Assembly: GCA_934279105.1 (NCBI GenBank)
Contig: CAKQWR010000022.1
Span: forward strand, 1 to 16,245
Direction: 5' to 3'
Origin: an uncultured Oribacterium sp.
Lineage (GTDB): Bacteria > Bacillota > Clostridia > Lachnospirales > Lachnospiraceae
Length of the DNA: 16,245 nt
Below are positions 6,760 to 14,138 of this stretch, piece by piece. The translations under genes were made by a program, and so were the position numbers. The notes under the pieces were generated by a model that saw only the letters and a list, made by a program, of their open reading frames with translations, made no database searches and was not told the DNA's origin. Positions within the stretch are counted from its first letter, which is position 1. The number at the start of each line of letters is the position of its first letter.

Positions 6760-8313
6760 TCACTTCACTGTGAACATGAGTCGTACGGCGGCAGTGTCAT
6801 CATAGTGGGCGACGTCCGCGATGCCGCTGCTGTCAGCGATGAGGAAGTATTCGTCGCGCGTGCTGGCGGTGGTACCCATGCCGAGGTCATCGTAGTCTTC
6901 GGCTGCGAGGTAGGCGGATGGGGTGCTGCGGAGCCAGTAGGATTCGCTGCTACGCCAGCTGTCGGCGAGTTCCGGTATCTGCGACTCGGATTTCAGGTAG
7001 ATGCTGAGTGGCATGTTGCCGGTTTCACCGCGGGCGTCTTCGATGCTGTAGGCGATAAGCTCCTGTTCGGATGGAAACCAGAGCGTCGACTTCGTCGGTC
7101 GGAGCTGCACGAGGGCGCTTTCTTTTCCCTTCGGGCGATTCAGGTATTTGCTGGTATAAAACGCTCTGTTCGCGGCGTCGTTCTCTGCACGGTACCCATC
7201 GCTTATATACTTCTGGGTGCGCTGAAGAGAGAGGACTGCGCCGGCCGTTTCTTCCTCCTCTGTGTCCGGTTTCCGGATCTGATACCCCGGATACGAATAC
7301 TCATAGTGCGTGTAGGTCCCATCGCCGCCATCCATGTAAAAGATGTACGATGCGCCGCTTCCGGTGCCGCAGAGAATCTGGTAGAGCCATGTATCGACGA
7401 GGCCACCTGCATTGGACTGCTTATACACAGCCGCACTTTCGACGGTGTACTGGTTCAGGCCGACATAAATCGGGACGTCGCTCAGCTCCGGGATGGCGTA
7501 GGCCTGCGCGAAGGTGAGCTGGTCGTTCTGATCATCGACGAGGGAGACATAAAGCGGGTAGTCATGGCGTGTGCTGTCTGCGGATGGATGCGGGCAGTCG
7601 AACGCCGGACCGCTCAAATAGAGGCGCGTGGTGCAGTGGTTCATGATGCAGTCGGCGTAGGCATCCTTATGCGCGAGGATGGTGTCCCAGTCGTCGGTCG
7701 CGATGCAGCGGATCTCCGGATCGTCCGTGTGCGTGTGGCGCTGGTCATCCTCCGGTGGGGTTGGTGGGGTCGAAGGATCGGGCGGAGTGGATGGATCCGG
7801 CGGCGTCGGAATCTCTGATGGTGTGGAGGTCGGCGGCTTCGTGGTCGATGTGCCCGTGTTCGCGTCGCGATCGTTCGAGCTACCGTTACTGATCTCCTTC
7901 ATCGGGATGATAAGGCGGCCGGTGACGAGCTGGCTGGAGTCGACGAGCGGATAGCCGTGCGTCAGGTCCGCAGATGGTGTCTGATTCGTCGGCGAGGTAC
8001 CGGACTGAAGCGAGCCATAGGTCGAGAGTCCGTTCGCGCGGTAGTACCAGACGCCCTCTTCGTCCTGATGATAGTTGCCGCGATTCCGTTCGGGGAGGAA
8101 GTCGTAGTCCATACCGTCGATGGTCTGGGGACCGTCGAGCATGTGGCCATCGGACAGGTCCAGGTAATAGGTGAACCCGTCGATGTCGTGGTGCCAGCCG
8201 GTTTTCAGCGGGGAATGTCCCGGTGATGGCAGTGCATAGTAGTACCACTGGCTGCTGATGTCTTCGTAGTACCAGCCAGTGCTTGGTGGTTGCGCAGCGA
8301 GATGCGTCATCAT
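6760..8313 (-). CDS. cell-wall-binding-repeat and DUF6273-like protein, no signal peptide
   Basis: A 517-aa protein in three parts. Residues about 10-105 carry aromatic/glycine repeats (GWYYEDISSQWYYY, TGWHHDIDGFTYYLDLSDGHML, DEEGVWYYRANG) that resemble choline-binding/cell-wall-binding repeats. Residues about 150-190 are a Pro/Thr/Asp linker with PPDPST units. Residues about 200-517 end in SYWLRSTPS, a YFLIADSSG segment and AAVRLMFTVK, the usual finish of DUF6273 or FISUMP-like lectin-type domains of Firmicutes. The start at 8313 is firm, with GGAGGAG about 9 nt upstream and a second Met right after. The N-terminus is MMTHLAAQPPSTGW: no hydrophobic segment, hence no signal peptide or anchor, which is odd for this architecture. 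Two palindromes sit upstream. It may be exported by another route, released by lysis, or be an old prophage-derived product. Confidence 0.72.
   Translation of the reverse strand: MMTHLAAQPPSTGWYYEDISSQWYYYALPSPGHSPLKTGWHHDIDGFTYYLDLSDGHMLDGPQTIDGMDYDFLPERNRGNYHQDEEGVWYYRANGLSTYGSLQSGTSPTNQTPSADLTHGYPLVDSSQLVTGRLIIPMKEISNGSSNDRDANTGTSTTKPPTSTPSEIPTPPDPSTPPDPSTPPTPPEDDQRHTHTDDPEIRCIATDDWDTILAHKDAYADCIMNHCTTRLYLSGPAFDCPHPSADSTRHDYPLYVSLVDDQNDQLTFAQAYAIPELSDVPIYVGLNQYTVESAAVYKQSNAGGLVDTWLYQILCGTGSGASYIFYMDGGDGTYTHYEYSYPGYQIRKPDTEEEETAGAVLSLQRTQKYISDGYRAENDAANRAFYTSKYLNRPKGKESALVQLRPTKSTLWFPSEQELIAYSIEDARGETGNMPLSIYLKSESQIPELADSWRSSESYWLRSTPSAYLAAEDYDDLGMGTTASTRDEYFLIADSSGIADVAHYDDTAAVRLMFTVK
7763..7806 (-). 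repeat. 18-bp tandem repeat encoding PPDPST linker units
   Basis: Two 18-bp units (7763-7780 and 7781-7798) and the start of a third encode PPDPST-type hexapeptides in the linker of the 517-aa protein. Such in-frame repeats can change length by slippage. Confidence 0.7.
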
Positions 8314-8347
8314 AGTTGTGTAACTCCTCCGTTTTCGTAAGAATATC

Positions 8348-8386
8348 CGCTATAAGTATAGCGAATAGCTGTAGTTACATACTACA
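8348..8386 (-). promoter_or_regulatory. two adjacent palindromes upstream of the 517-aa gene
   Basis: CGCTATA-AG-TATAGCG (8348-8363) is a perfect 7-bp inverted repeat and TGTAGT-TACAT-ACTACA (8370-8386) a perfect 6-bp one. They lie 35-73 bp before the start codon. The first overlaps TATACT on the minus strand, a possible -10, so both could be operator sites. The -35 is not clear. Confidence 0.4.
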
Positions 8387-8504
8387 ACTTTACGATTTGG
8401 ATCGGGAGACGACAAACCTGATATTTGTTGTGATATACAAACATCTTTCGCGCAGTGAACACTGCGGCACGGAGAAAAGAACGCCGATGCAGCGTGATGA
8501 TCCC

Positions 8505-8528
8505 GAGGACGAAGGCATTGGCCTCAGG
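8505..8528 (+). repeat. dispersed GGCATTGGCC repeat, copy before second hairpin
   Basis: GGCATTGGCC at 8514-8523 in the context GAGGACGAA. It has the same orientation as the copies near 5411 and 4547, and lies 18 nt before a hairpin homologous to the one at 5440-5488. Confidence 0.45.
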
Positions 8529-8541
8529 CGCGCAGATACAG

Positions 8542-8593
8542 AAATCCCCCACGGTGAATCACGGAGGATAATGCGATACATCGTGGGGGATTT
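8542..8593. terminator. terminator hairpin downstream of ridA
   Basis: A 12-bp perfect stem, AAATCCCCCACG (8542-8553) with CGTGGGGGATTT (8582-8593), around a 28-nt loop. On the minus strand it ends the permease-patB-DUF401-ridA direction, about 130 nt after the ridA stop. A T-run is present on both strands (TTTT on plus, TTTCT on minus). Its loop shares GTGAATC(A/G)CGG with the hairpin at 5440-5488, so the two are related by descent. Confidence 0.7.
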
Positions 8594-8721
8594 TCATCTA
8601 TAGGTCGAAACGCCGTGCCTGGATGCAACGCTAAACGGCAGCCTGCTATGATATTTTCTACACTTACATTTGGCTTTTCGTGATTTCAATGCATCGGAGC
8701 ACAGCACTCGATGGCATGGAT

Positions 8722-9105
8722 TCAGTGCTTCACTGCGAAGGCTTCGATTTCCACTCTTGCGTTCTTCGGGAGCGCGGCTACCTGGAATGCGGCACGTGCC
8801 GGATATGGCTCTGCGAAGTACTCGCCATAGATTGCATTCATCGCAGCGAACTCTGCGATGTCCGCGAGGAGGACGGTGGTCTTCGTAACGTCTGCCATGG
8901 TCATGCCGTTTTCTTCGAGGATGGCCTTCAGGTTCTCGAGAGACTGACGGGTCTGGCTTTCGATGTCCTCACCGGCGAAGTTGCCGGTCGCCGGATCGAT
9001 TGGAAGCTGGCCGGAGATGAAGGCGAGGTCGCCGGAGGCGATACCCTGGGAATATGGACCGATTGCGGCCGGTGCATTTACTGTATGAATTGCTTTGTTT
9101 GCCAT
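8722..9105 (-). CDS. ridA: RidA family enamine/imine deaminase
   Basis: A 127-aa cytoplasmic trimeric enzyme that hydrolyses reactive enamines/imines such as 2-aminoacrylate to 2-keto acids and ammonia. Full family length, with all signature residues: GPYSQG (16-21, with Y18), ISGQLPIDP (30-38), R104 in YPARAAF, which binds the substrate carboxylate, and E119 in VEIEAFA, which positions the catalytic water. These correspond to R105 and E120 of the E. coli protein. AAAGGA lies about 10 nt before the ATG at 9105. It follows DUF401 by 21 bp and is the last gene of the run permease-patB-DUF401-ridA. Being beside a C-S beta-lyase, whose immediate product is 2-aminoacrylate, gives it an obvious job here. 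Assignment is confident. Confidence 0.95.
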   Translation of the reverse strand: MANKAIHTVNAPAAIGPYSQGIASGDLAFISGQLPIDPATGNFAGEDIESQTRQSLENLKAILEENGMTMADVTKTTVLLADIAEFAAMNAIYGEYFAEPYPARAAFQVAALPKNARVEIEAFAVKH

Positions 9106-9126
9106 AGTGATGATATCCTTTCTTAG

Positions 9127-10350
9127 TCAGAATCCGAACATGCTGAGGACTCCGTAATAGGCGATGGCGATGAGGGTGAAGACAGCGACCATCGGGATGG
9201 TTTTGCGAATCATGCTGCCGAGGGAGACTTTATAGTCTTCCGAGCAGAGGATCAGGCAGATGTGGGTCGGTGAGATCTGCATCGCGACGTAGCCGATGCA
9301 CATCAGAAGTGTGAAAAGCGCGAGGCCGGTATGGCCTGCGGTGATGACTTCCATCGCCATCGGCATGCAGAGGACGATGATGGCCTGGGTTCCTGCGACG
9401 ATGGTTCCGAAGAGGAACAGAAGCACGAAGACGAGGAAGGTTGGGATCGGCAGTGCGGAGAAGAACTCCGGCAGTGCGGTGATGACACCGGTCTCCGTCA
9501 GGATTTCCTTGAAGATCATGATCAGCAGTGTGCTGAGGAGGAGCTTTGTTTCAAATGCGGTCCGAATAAACGGAACCAGCTCCCGACCGTTAAAGTGATT
9601 GACGAAGACGTTAATCAGAATACAGATCCACACAGCCCCCCACACCGGAAGATTAAAGGCCAGAATCAGGAAAATGGTAAGTGCGATAGCCCAGATGCTC
9701 TGTGCGAGGAGCATCCAGTAGTAGCGCTTCGGCTGATCCGGCACCATGCCGGTATCCTTCGGTACGCGACGGAGGTAAAAGAGCCAGCCGACTGCAAACA
9801 GCGCTGCCACCATCGGGAGCATCGCAAGGATGAACGCGCCTGCACTGACACGGCCTTCTGTGATGCCGAGGGCGATAAAGATGCTCGTGTAGGTAGGCAC
9901 GAATGCCTCCGAGATGTGACGGAAATACGAGGTGATGCAAGCCTGCTCCGGAACGCTGAGGTCCGAGTCCTTCACGCTTTCGCGGACGATCGGACCGCAG
10001 ATCAGCACGGTACTTGCGGCCGGCAGCATGCCGAGCAGAAATGGCACGACCGAAGCATTGACCCGATTGTTATTAAAGAGTCCGTTCATCGCGACCTGGG
10101 CGTTGCTCAGATTTTTCCGTTTCTCCATCATACGCTGTAAAAATGTGATGGAGTAAAACACAACGAGCGTTTCGATCGTCGCTTTCGCAGTGGCACCTTT
10201 TATGATGGCATGCAGGGCCGTGGTCGGTGAAAGTCCATAGAGGAGAATCGTCGTAAACGAGGCTGCGATGACCGCCAGCCACATCGGTTTTTTCATCCAC
10301 ATAACGGCGATGATCACGCAGAAAACCAGTACTAATTTTAAAATATTCAT
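9127..10350 (-). CDS. DUF401 family integral membrane protein
   Basis: A 407-aa polytopic membrane protein with about ten hydrophobic segments from residue 1 to 405, and no signal peptide apart from the first membrane helix. It matches the DUF401/COG1906 family through LLGMLPAASTVLICGPIV (about 103-120) and the conserved SYFRHISEAFVPTYTSIFIA region (about 139-158), followed in the second half by IVAGTQAIIVLCMP and YVAMQISPTHICL. DUF401 proteins resemble ion-transporter-superfamily permeases but have no proven substrate. Sitting between a PatB-type lyase and RidA suggests transport of an amino acid, keto acid or sulfur product. The ATG at 10350 has no ribosome binding site directly before it. 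An in-frame TAG immediately precedes it, so the start cannot be further upstream. The nearest AAAGGAG lies on the other side of a 12-bp hairpin. Confidence 0.85.
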   Translation of the reverse strand: MNILKLVLVFCVIIAVMWMKKPMWLAVIAASFTTILLYGLSPTTALHAIIKGATAKATIETLVVFYSITFLQRMMEKRKNLSNAQVAMNGLFNNNRVNASVVPFLLGMLPAASTVLICGPIVRESVKDSDLSVPEQACITSYFRHISEAFVPTYTSIFIALGITEGRVSAGAFILAMLPMVAALFAVGWLFYLRRVPKDTGMVPDQPKRYYWMLLAQSIWAIALTIFLILAFNLPVWGAVWICILINVFVNHFNGRELVPFIRTAFETKLLLSTLLIMIFKEILTETGVITALPEFFSALPIPTFLVFVLLFLFGTIVAGTQAIIVLCMPMAMEVITAGHTGLALFTLLMCIGYVAMQISPTHICLILCSEDYKVSLGSMIRKTIPMVAVFTLIAIAYYGVLSMFGF

Positions 10351-10362
10351 CTAAACACGGCA

Positions 10363-10403
10363 TGGACTGCTGTAAAACAGTTTGCACTATCTACAGCAGT
10401 CCA
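10363..10403 (-). promoter_or_regulatory. perfect 12-bp hairpin between patB and DUF401
   Basis: TGGACTGCTGTA (10363-10374) and TACAGCAGTCCA (10392-10403) form a perfect stem with a 17-nt loop. On the minus strand no T-tract follows, so it is not an intrinsic terminator. AAAGGAG lies just 5' of the stem and the DUF401 ATG 12 nt 3' of it. Folding would bring the two close together, or the structure may control processing and relative expression of the two cistrons. Confidence 0.6.
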
Positions 10404-10446
10404 CAGCTCCTTTCTATTCCGGGTTCAATGCTTCATCCGGCTGGAA

Positions 10447-11655
10447 TCACGCATTAAATACATACTTATCTAAACGGTCAAATGCCTCCTGAACTCTGGA
10501 GAGTGGAAGTGCGAGGTTGATACGTAAGTGGCATGGGCCGTGGAACATACGTCCATCCTGACATGCGACACCGACATCCCATGCAGCCTTCTCGACATCA
10601 TCGATGGTCTTTCCGTGCTTCTCACACCACTCGGTGCAGTCGACAAACAGCATGTAGGTTCCTTCCGGACGGGCTACGGATACGCCTTCGAAGTGATCCT
10701 TGATGTAGTTGCAGGCATAGTCGATATTTCCGGTGATAACTTCACGAAGTTCCTCTACCCACTCATATCCTTCCGGCTTATATGCACCGATCAGTGCGTG
10801 CATGGAAAGTACGTTCATGCTGTTATAGTGACCTAAGCTGGACTCCTTATCTACGCGATCACGGATGTGCTCGTTGTAGATGATGTGATAGCTTCCGATT
10901 AATCCAGCGAGGTTAAAGGTCTTGCTCGGTGCATAGAGTGCAACGGTACGCATCTTCGCATCCTCGGATACGCTCTGTGTCGGGATATGTTTGTGACCAG
11001 TAGTGATGATATCGGACCAGATTTCATCTGAAATAACCATGACATCATGCTTCTTATAGATCTCCATGGCCTTTTCGATCTCCCAGCGCTCCCATACACG
11101 ACCACAAGGGTTGTGCGGCGAACAGAAAATTGCTGCATGAATCTTATTCTCTACGATCTTCTTCTCCATATCGTCGAAGTCCATGCGCCATACGCCGTTC
11201 TCATCCTTTACGAGATCACTGTGAACGATGTGATAGCCGTTGTTTGTCAGACAGTTGGTGAAACCGATATAGGTTGGCTTATGTACCAGAACGTTATCGC
11301 CCTTCGAGCAGTATACGTTCATCGCACTGATGACACCACCAAGTACACCGTTCTCATAGCCGATGCACTCCGGTGTCAGACCAGTCACACCATTTCTGGT
11401 CTCATGCCACTTAATAATAGAATCAAAATATTCCTGACGTGGTGCAAAATAACCATATGCTGGGTGCTTCGTTCTCTCGATGATAGCCTCCGGAATGGTC
11501 GGCACCGTTGGGAAGTTCATATCTGCAACCCACATAGGGATGATATCGAAGCCCTCCTTCGGTGGCTTCGGTGCCATCGGTGACTTTCCAAGCGCCTCTA
11601 CTGCCATCGCATCCTTACCTACTCGATCCATAATCGACGTAAAATCATACTTCAT
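10447..11655 (-). CDS. patB: MalY/PatB-type PLP-dependent C-S beta-lyase (aminotransferase fold)
   Basis: A 402-aa fold type I PLP enzyme of the MalY/PatB group, which cleaves cystathionine or cysteine-type thioethers to thiol, pyruvate and ammonia. Visible features are the N-terminal IIPMWVADMNFPT (38-50) characteristic of the subgroup, PTYIGF (127-132), SPHNPCGRVW (179-188, N182 near the PLP O3'), VISDEIW (207-213, D210 on the PLP nitrogen), Schiff-base lysine K245 in APSKTFNLAGL, and carboxylate-binding R378 in HLRINLALP. Length matches the family (about 390-400). AAAAGGAG sits 8 nt before ATG 11655. It is downstream of an APC permease (84 bp) and upstream of DUF401 and ridA, pointing to sulfur-amino-acid use. 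MalY-like regulatory moonlighting or ordinary transamination cannot be excluded. Confidence 0.9.
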   Translation of the reverse strand: MKYDFTSIMDRVGKDAMAVEALGKSPMAPKPPKEGFDIIPMWVADMNFPTVPTIPEAIIERTKHPAYGYFAPRQEYFDSIIKWHETRNGVTGLTPECIGYENGVLGGVISAMNVYCSKGDNVLVHKPTYIGFTNCLTNNGYHIVHSDLVKDENGVWRMDFDDMEKKIVENKIHAAIFCSPHNPCGRVWERWEIEKAMEIYKKHDVMVISDEIWSDIITTGHKHIPTQSVSEDAKMRTVALYAPSKTFNLAGLIGSYHIIYNEHIRDRVDKESSLGHYNSMNVLSMHALIGAYKPEGYEWVEELREVITGNIDYACNYIKDHFEGVSVARPEGTYMLFVDCTEWCEKHGKTIDDVEKAAWDVGVACQDGRMFHGPCHLRINLALPLSRVQEAFDRLDKYVFNA

Positions 11656-11739
11656 CTTCTTATCTCCTTTTTACTATATCTTATGTAATGAATACTACTC
11701 TTCGTAGTTATTTTAACCTATTGAATTTACAAATACTAT

Positions 11740-13068
11740 TCAGGCTACCTCGTAGCTGACCTCTACACTTGCCATCTTCTCACGGGCTGTACCAAAGATA
11801 AACGCGCCTACGATGACGACTGCATTGATTATAAGAAGCGTCATGGAAAGTCTGCTTGCATTCAGGAAAATATTGAAAATAGCAGCTGCTGAGCCTAAAA
11901 CGGTAAACAGTCCTAATACTGTATTACTGCAGTGGAATTTCGACTTTTCCCATGCTTCCGGAACGACCTTCGGAAGTCTAAACAGCGATGCATTCACCAG
12001 AAGCGTGATGACACCATTTGCAACCAGGCACATATTTCCGAGGATGGAAACGCTCAGACCAGTCACGATACAAATAACACCAATCACATAGAGGATGCCT
12101 AAGAGAATAACCGGTGTGTTCCACTTTGAAAGCTTCGCAAGACCGCCTGGAAGCCATCCATCATCACAAGCCTGCATGATCGGCTTCGGTGCCCATGCGA
12201 ACTGGGAATTCAATGTAGAAATAAGTGCAAATCCTGCACCACAGAGCATAAAGAATACGTACACCGGCTTCGAAAGGATTTCCTTTGCAACGATGGAAAG
12301 GTTTTCACCAGCTACCTGCTCAACCGGAAGAACACCGGCTGCAACAACGGCTACAAATCCATAAATGACTGCTACAAACAGTGTCGCTGTAATCATAACC
12401 ATCGGGATGTCTCTGGTCGGATTCTTCGCTTCTGCAGAGAGATTAACGACACAGTTCGCACCACCTACTGCAAATGTCAGAAGTCCACCTGCCTGAAGCA
12501 GTCCCAGTGTACCACCGGTCATCCATGATGACGAATCCATGTATCCCGGCTTCACTTCACCTACACCGAACGCAGCAAATGCTGCAAGTGCCACAATGAG
12601 GCACGCTACGATAATATTCTGTACCTTTGCGAACTTATCGATGCCGAGGCAGTTCAGCATGAAGAAAATCGTTAATACTGCAAGCGCAATTACTCTTTCA
12701 TTACCAACACCGAAAAGTGAAATGAAATAGCTTGCAAATGAAAGTGCATACATCGATAAGCTTAAATTTGAAAATGTAAAAATCAGGCTATACGCTCCAG
12801 CATATTTTTTACCAGCCAGCATCGTATACTGTCCGCCTCTTAAACGAACCGCACCACTGATAAACACTAACGGTGCATACTGACATACCGTAATGACTGC
12901 AGCGATTAAAAATGCAACCGGAACCGAGCGTCCCGTCATCGCAATGGCTGCCCCCAGCAGGGTCATGATACCTGCGCCGATGATCTGTCCCACAGCGGCT
13001 CCCATCAAATCCCAAAAGCCAAGTACCTGCTTAAGTTGCTTCGTTGAACTTGTTTTACTTTCTGACAT
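11740..13068 (-). CDS. APC-superfamily amino acid permease
   Basis: A 442-aa inner-membrane transporter with about 12 hydrophobic segments. The first helix carries GAAVGQIIGAGIMTLLG (23-39), whose GAG at 31-33 is the APC/LeuT-fold substrate-backbone site. Segment VGGANCVVNLSAEAKNPTRDIP, near residue 195-220, is the conserved loop following helix 6 of amino acid/polyamine permeases. No Cys-rich or C-terminal regulatory domain is present. The start at 13068 has AAAAGGAG about 9 nt upstream. A promoter and a 9-bp inverted repeat lie upstream. It is the first gene of the run towards patB, DUF401 and ridA, so its cargo may be cysteine, cystathionine, methionine or a related amino acid, but the sequence alone does not show substrate. 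Confidence 0.9.
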   Translation of the reverse strand: MSESKTSSTKQLKQVLGFWDLMGAAVGQIIGAGIMTLLGAAIAMTGRSVPVAFLIAAVITVCQYAPLVFISGAVRLRGGQYTMLAGKKYAGAYSLIFTFSNLSLSMYALSFASYFISLFGVGNERVIALAVLTIFFMLNCLGIDKFAKVQNIIVACLIVALAAFAAFGVGEVKPGYMDSSSWMTGGTLGLLQAGGLLTFAVGGANCVVNLSAEAKNPTRDIPMVMITATLFVAVIYGFVAVVAAGVLPVEQVAGENLSIVAKEILSKPVYVFFMLCGAGFALISTLNSQFAWAPKPIMQACDDGWLPGGLAKLSKWNTPVILLGILYVIGVICIVTGLSVSILGNMCLVANGVITLLVNASLFRLPKVVPEAWEKSKFHCSNTVLGLFTVLGSAAAIFNIFLNASRLSMTLLIINAVVIVGAFIFGTAREKMASVEVSYEVA

Positions 13069-13187
13069 ATTCCGTCACTCCTTTTCCATTCCCCCGTGCT
13101 ATCCACCTGCAGAAATGATTCTTTGTGCAAACAGCCTTTTTGCACGTCTGCAATCCGCTGTCTCGTTGTGATTGTTCCCATTTGATT

Positions 13188-13229
13188 AAGCTGCTTAACT
13201 TTTAATATGTTTATATAATAAAGCAGCTT
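13188..13229. promoter_or_regulatory. AAGCTGCTT/AAGCAGCTT inverted repeat, putative operator of permease
   Basis: AAGCTGCTT (13188-13196) and AAGCAGCTT (13221-13229) are perfect 9-bp inverted arms 24 bp apart. The right arm lies inside the permease promoter spacer and the left arm downstream of its -10, a repressor-like layout. The left arm belongs to a 20-nt stretch (13189-13208) repeated at the peroxiredoxin promoter. Confidence 0.5.
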
Positions 13230-13243
13230 TCACAAATCTTCAA
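13215..13243 (-). promoter_or_regulatory. promoter of the permease gene
   Basis: On the minus strand, -35 TTGAAG (13238-13243) and -10 TATTAT (13215-13220) are separated by 17 bp. This leaves a leader of about 140 nt before the permease start, with no recognisable riboswitch. Confidence 0.6.
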
Positions 13244-13316
13244 TGGTTTTTTTATTTTTTTAATTCAAATTTTACAGTGCGCGTCCGGTTATAGAATTAG
13301 CGTTTCTCATAATATA

Positions 13317-13360
13317 AAAAGTCCGAAGAAGGGGCTCATCATGTCCCTCCTCGGACTTTT
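13317..13360 (-). terminator. terminator after the peroxiredoxin-like gene
   Basis: AAAAGTCCGA (13317-13326) pairs with TCGGACTTTT (13351-13360), extended by a partly paired AGAAGGGG/CCCTCC segment. A T-run on both strands makes it usable in either direction. It starts 14 bp after the peroxiredoxin stop. Confidence 0.88.
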
Positions 13361-13374
13361 CTTTATGTATTTCA

Positions 13375-13917
13375 TTAATTCTGTAATAACTCTTTCAGCT
13401 CTTCTGGTGTAGGTACATCCGCACCATTTTTACCGTATCTCGCATAGGTAATCGTCAGATCCGGTTCTACGACAAATGCTGCCGGCAGCTGAAGTTCCTC
13501 ACCTTCGTACTCTCCGTGAGAAAACAGCGCCTTCGCCTTCGCAACCTTCGCAACAACCTCTGGGCCCCCTAATTCCTGCATACTTTTGGCTGGATTGATC
13601 TCAAACTCTTTATAGAGCTTTTCATCCGGATCACAGATGATCTCGAACGGGAGGTCGTTTTCCGAAACTGTTTTTTTGATGGTCTCCGACTTCGACTGCA
13701 GAACCACAAACAGCTTTCCATGGCTGCCTACGATATCCTTATAATTTTCAGAATAAAGATGAATGTCATACTGACATAAAGTACATCCATAATACCGCAA
13801 AAACACAATCGCAGTCTTTCCATCACCCACTCGCTTACTGAGTGCTTTCGCTTCCGCATCAAACACGGTAACGGATGAAAAATCCGGCATCTTTTCACCA
13901 ACATTTAATTTTGCCAC
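13375..13917 (-). CDS. peroxiredoxin-like (AhpC/TSA-type thioredoxin fold) protein
   Basis: A 180-aa thioredoxin-fold protein. The N-terminus (VGEKMPDFSSVTVFD, 6-20) and AIVFLRYYGCTLCQYDI (36-52) match the peroxiredoxin-like AhpC/TSA family, with C45-x2-C48 at the redox position. FEIICDPDEKLYKEF (about 106-120) is the usual middle strand and PAAFVVEPDLTITYARYG (about 144-161) the following beta hairpin. It probably reduces peroxides or acts as a thiol oxidoreductase in the cytoplasm. The start is GTG at 13917, with GGAGG 8 nt upstream; no ATG is better placed. It is divergent from a MarR regulator across 357 bp and has its own promoter and terminator, so it is monocistronic. Substrate and reductant are unknown. 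Confidence 0.85.
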   Translation of the reverse strand: MAKLNVGEKMPDFSSVTVFDAEAKALSKRVGDGKTAIVFLRYYGCTLCQYDIHLYSENYKDIVGSHGKLFVVLQSKSETIKKTVSENDLPFEIICDPDEKLYKEFEINPAKSMQELGGPEVVAKVAKAKALFSHGEYEGEELQLPAAFVVEPDLTITYARYGKNGADVPTPEELKELLQN

Positions 13918-13955
13918 GTGATAAACCTCCTTTAATATTAGTCGCTATATAGTTT

Positions 13956-13975
13956 AGCTGCTTCACGTTTAATAT
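13956..13975 (-). promoter_or_regulatory. 20-nt element shared with the permease promoter
   Basis: This 20-mer, reading ATATTAAACGTGAAGCAGCT on the minus strand, matches 13189-13208 at 18 of 20 positions. It overlaps and follows the -10 of the peroxiredoxin promoter, where a repressor would block transcription. Confidence 0.5.
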
Positions 13976-13998
13976 AACAGATTTTTTTGTAAAAACAA
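13971..13998 (-). promoter_or_regulatory. promoter of the peroxiredoxin-like gene
   Basis: On the minus strand, -35 TTGTTT (13993-13998) and -10 TATATT (13971-13976) with a 16-bp spacer, about 55 nt before the GTG start. Confidence 0.55.
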
Positions 13999-14138
13999 TA
14001 TATCATTTTTTTACATTCTCATAGCATCTCGACATACTTCCTATTCTTCTGTAACCTGCACTTAGTCTATAAAACATCAGAGCATGAATCGCGACCAGAA
14101 GCACTCTTCCACACAAATTTCTAAGCATTTTCTTATAT

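Larger units (their letters stand above)
8314..8721. other. intergenic region between ridA and the 517-aa protein gene
   Basis: No convincing gene in these 408 bp. Near the left end are two palindromes upstream of the 517-aa gene. In the middle are a GCAGTG-AA-CACTGC inverted repeat (8452-8465), a copy of the GGCATTGGCC repeat and a strong hairpin. The stretch 8594-8721 between hairpin and ridA stop shows nothing clear. Confidence 0.55.

Noticed and set aside
6757..7818. 353-aa plus-strand open frame opposite the 517-aa gene
   Set aside because: Low-complexity V, G, R-rich shadow; no ribosome binding site and no known motif.
9331..10140. 269-aa plus-strand open frame opposite DUF401
   Set aside because: Very charged, H, D and E-rich, the typical antisense of a membrane protein.
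11690..11720. ACTAC/GTAGT small hairpin between permease and patB
   Set aside because: Only 5 bp with no T-tract; too weak to call a terminator or operator.
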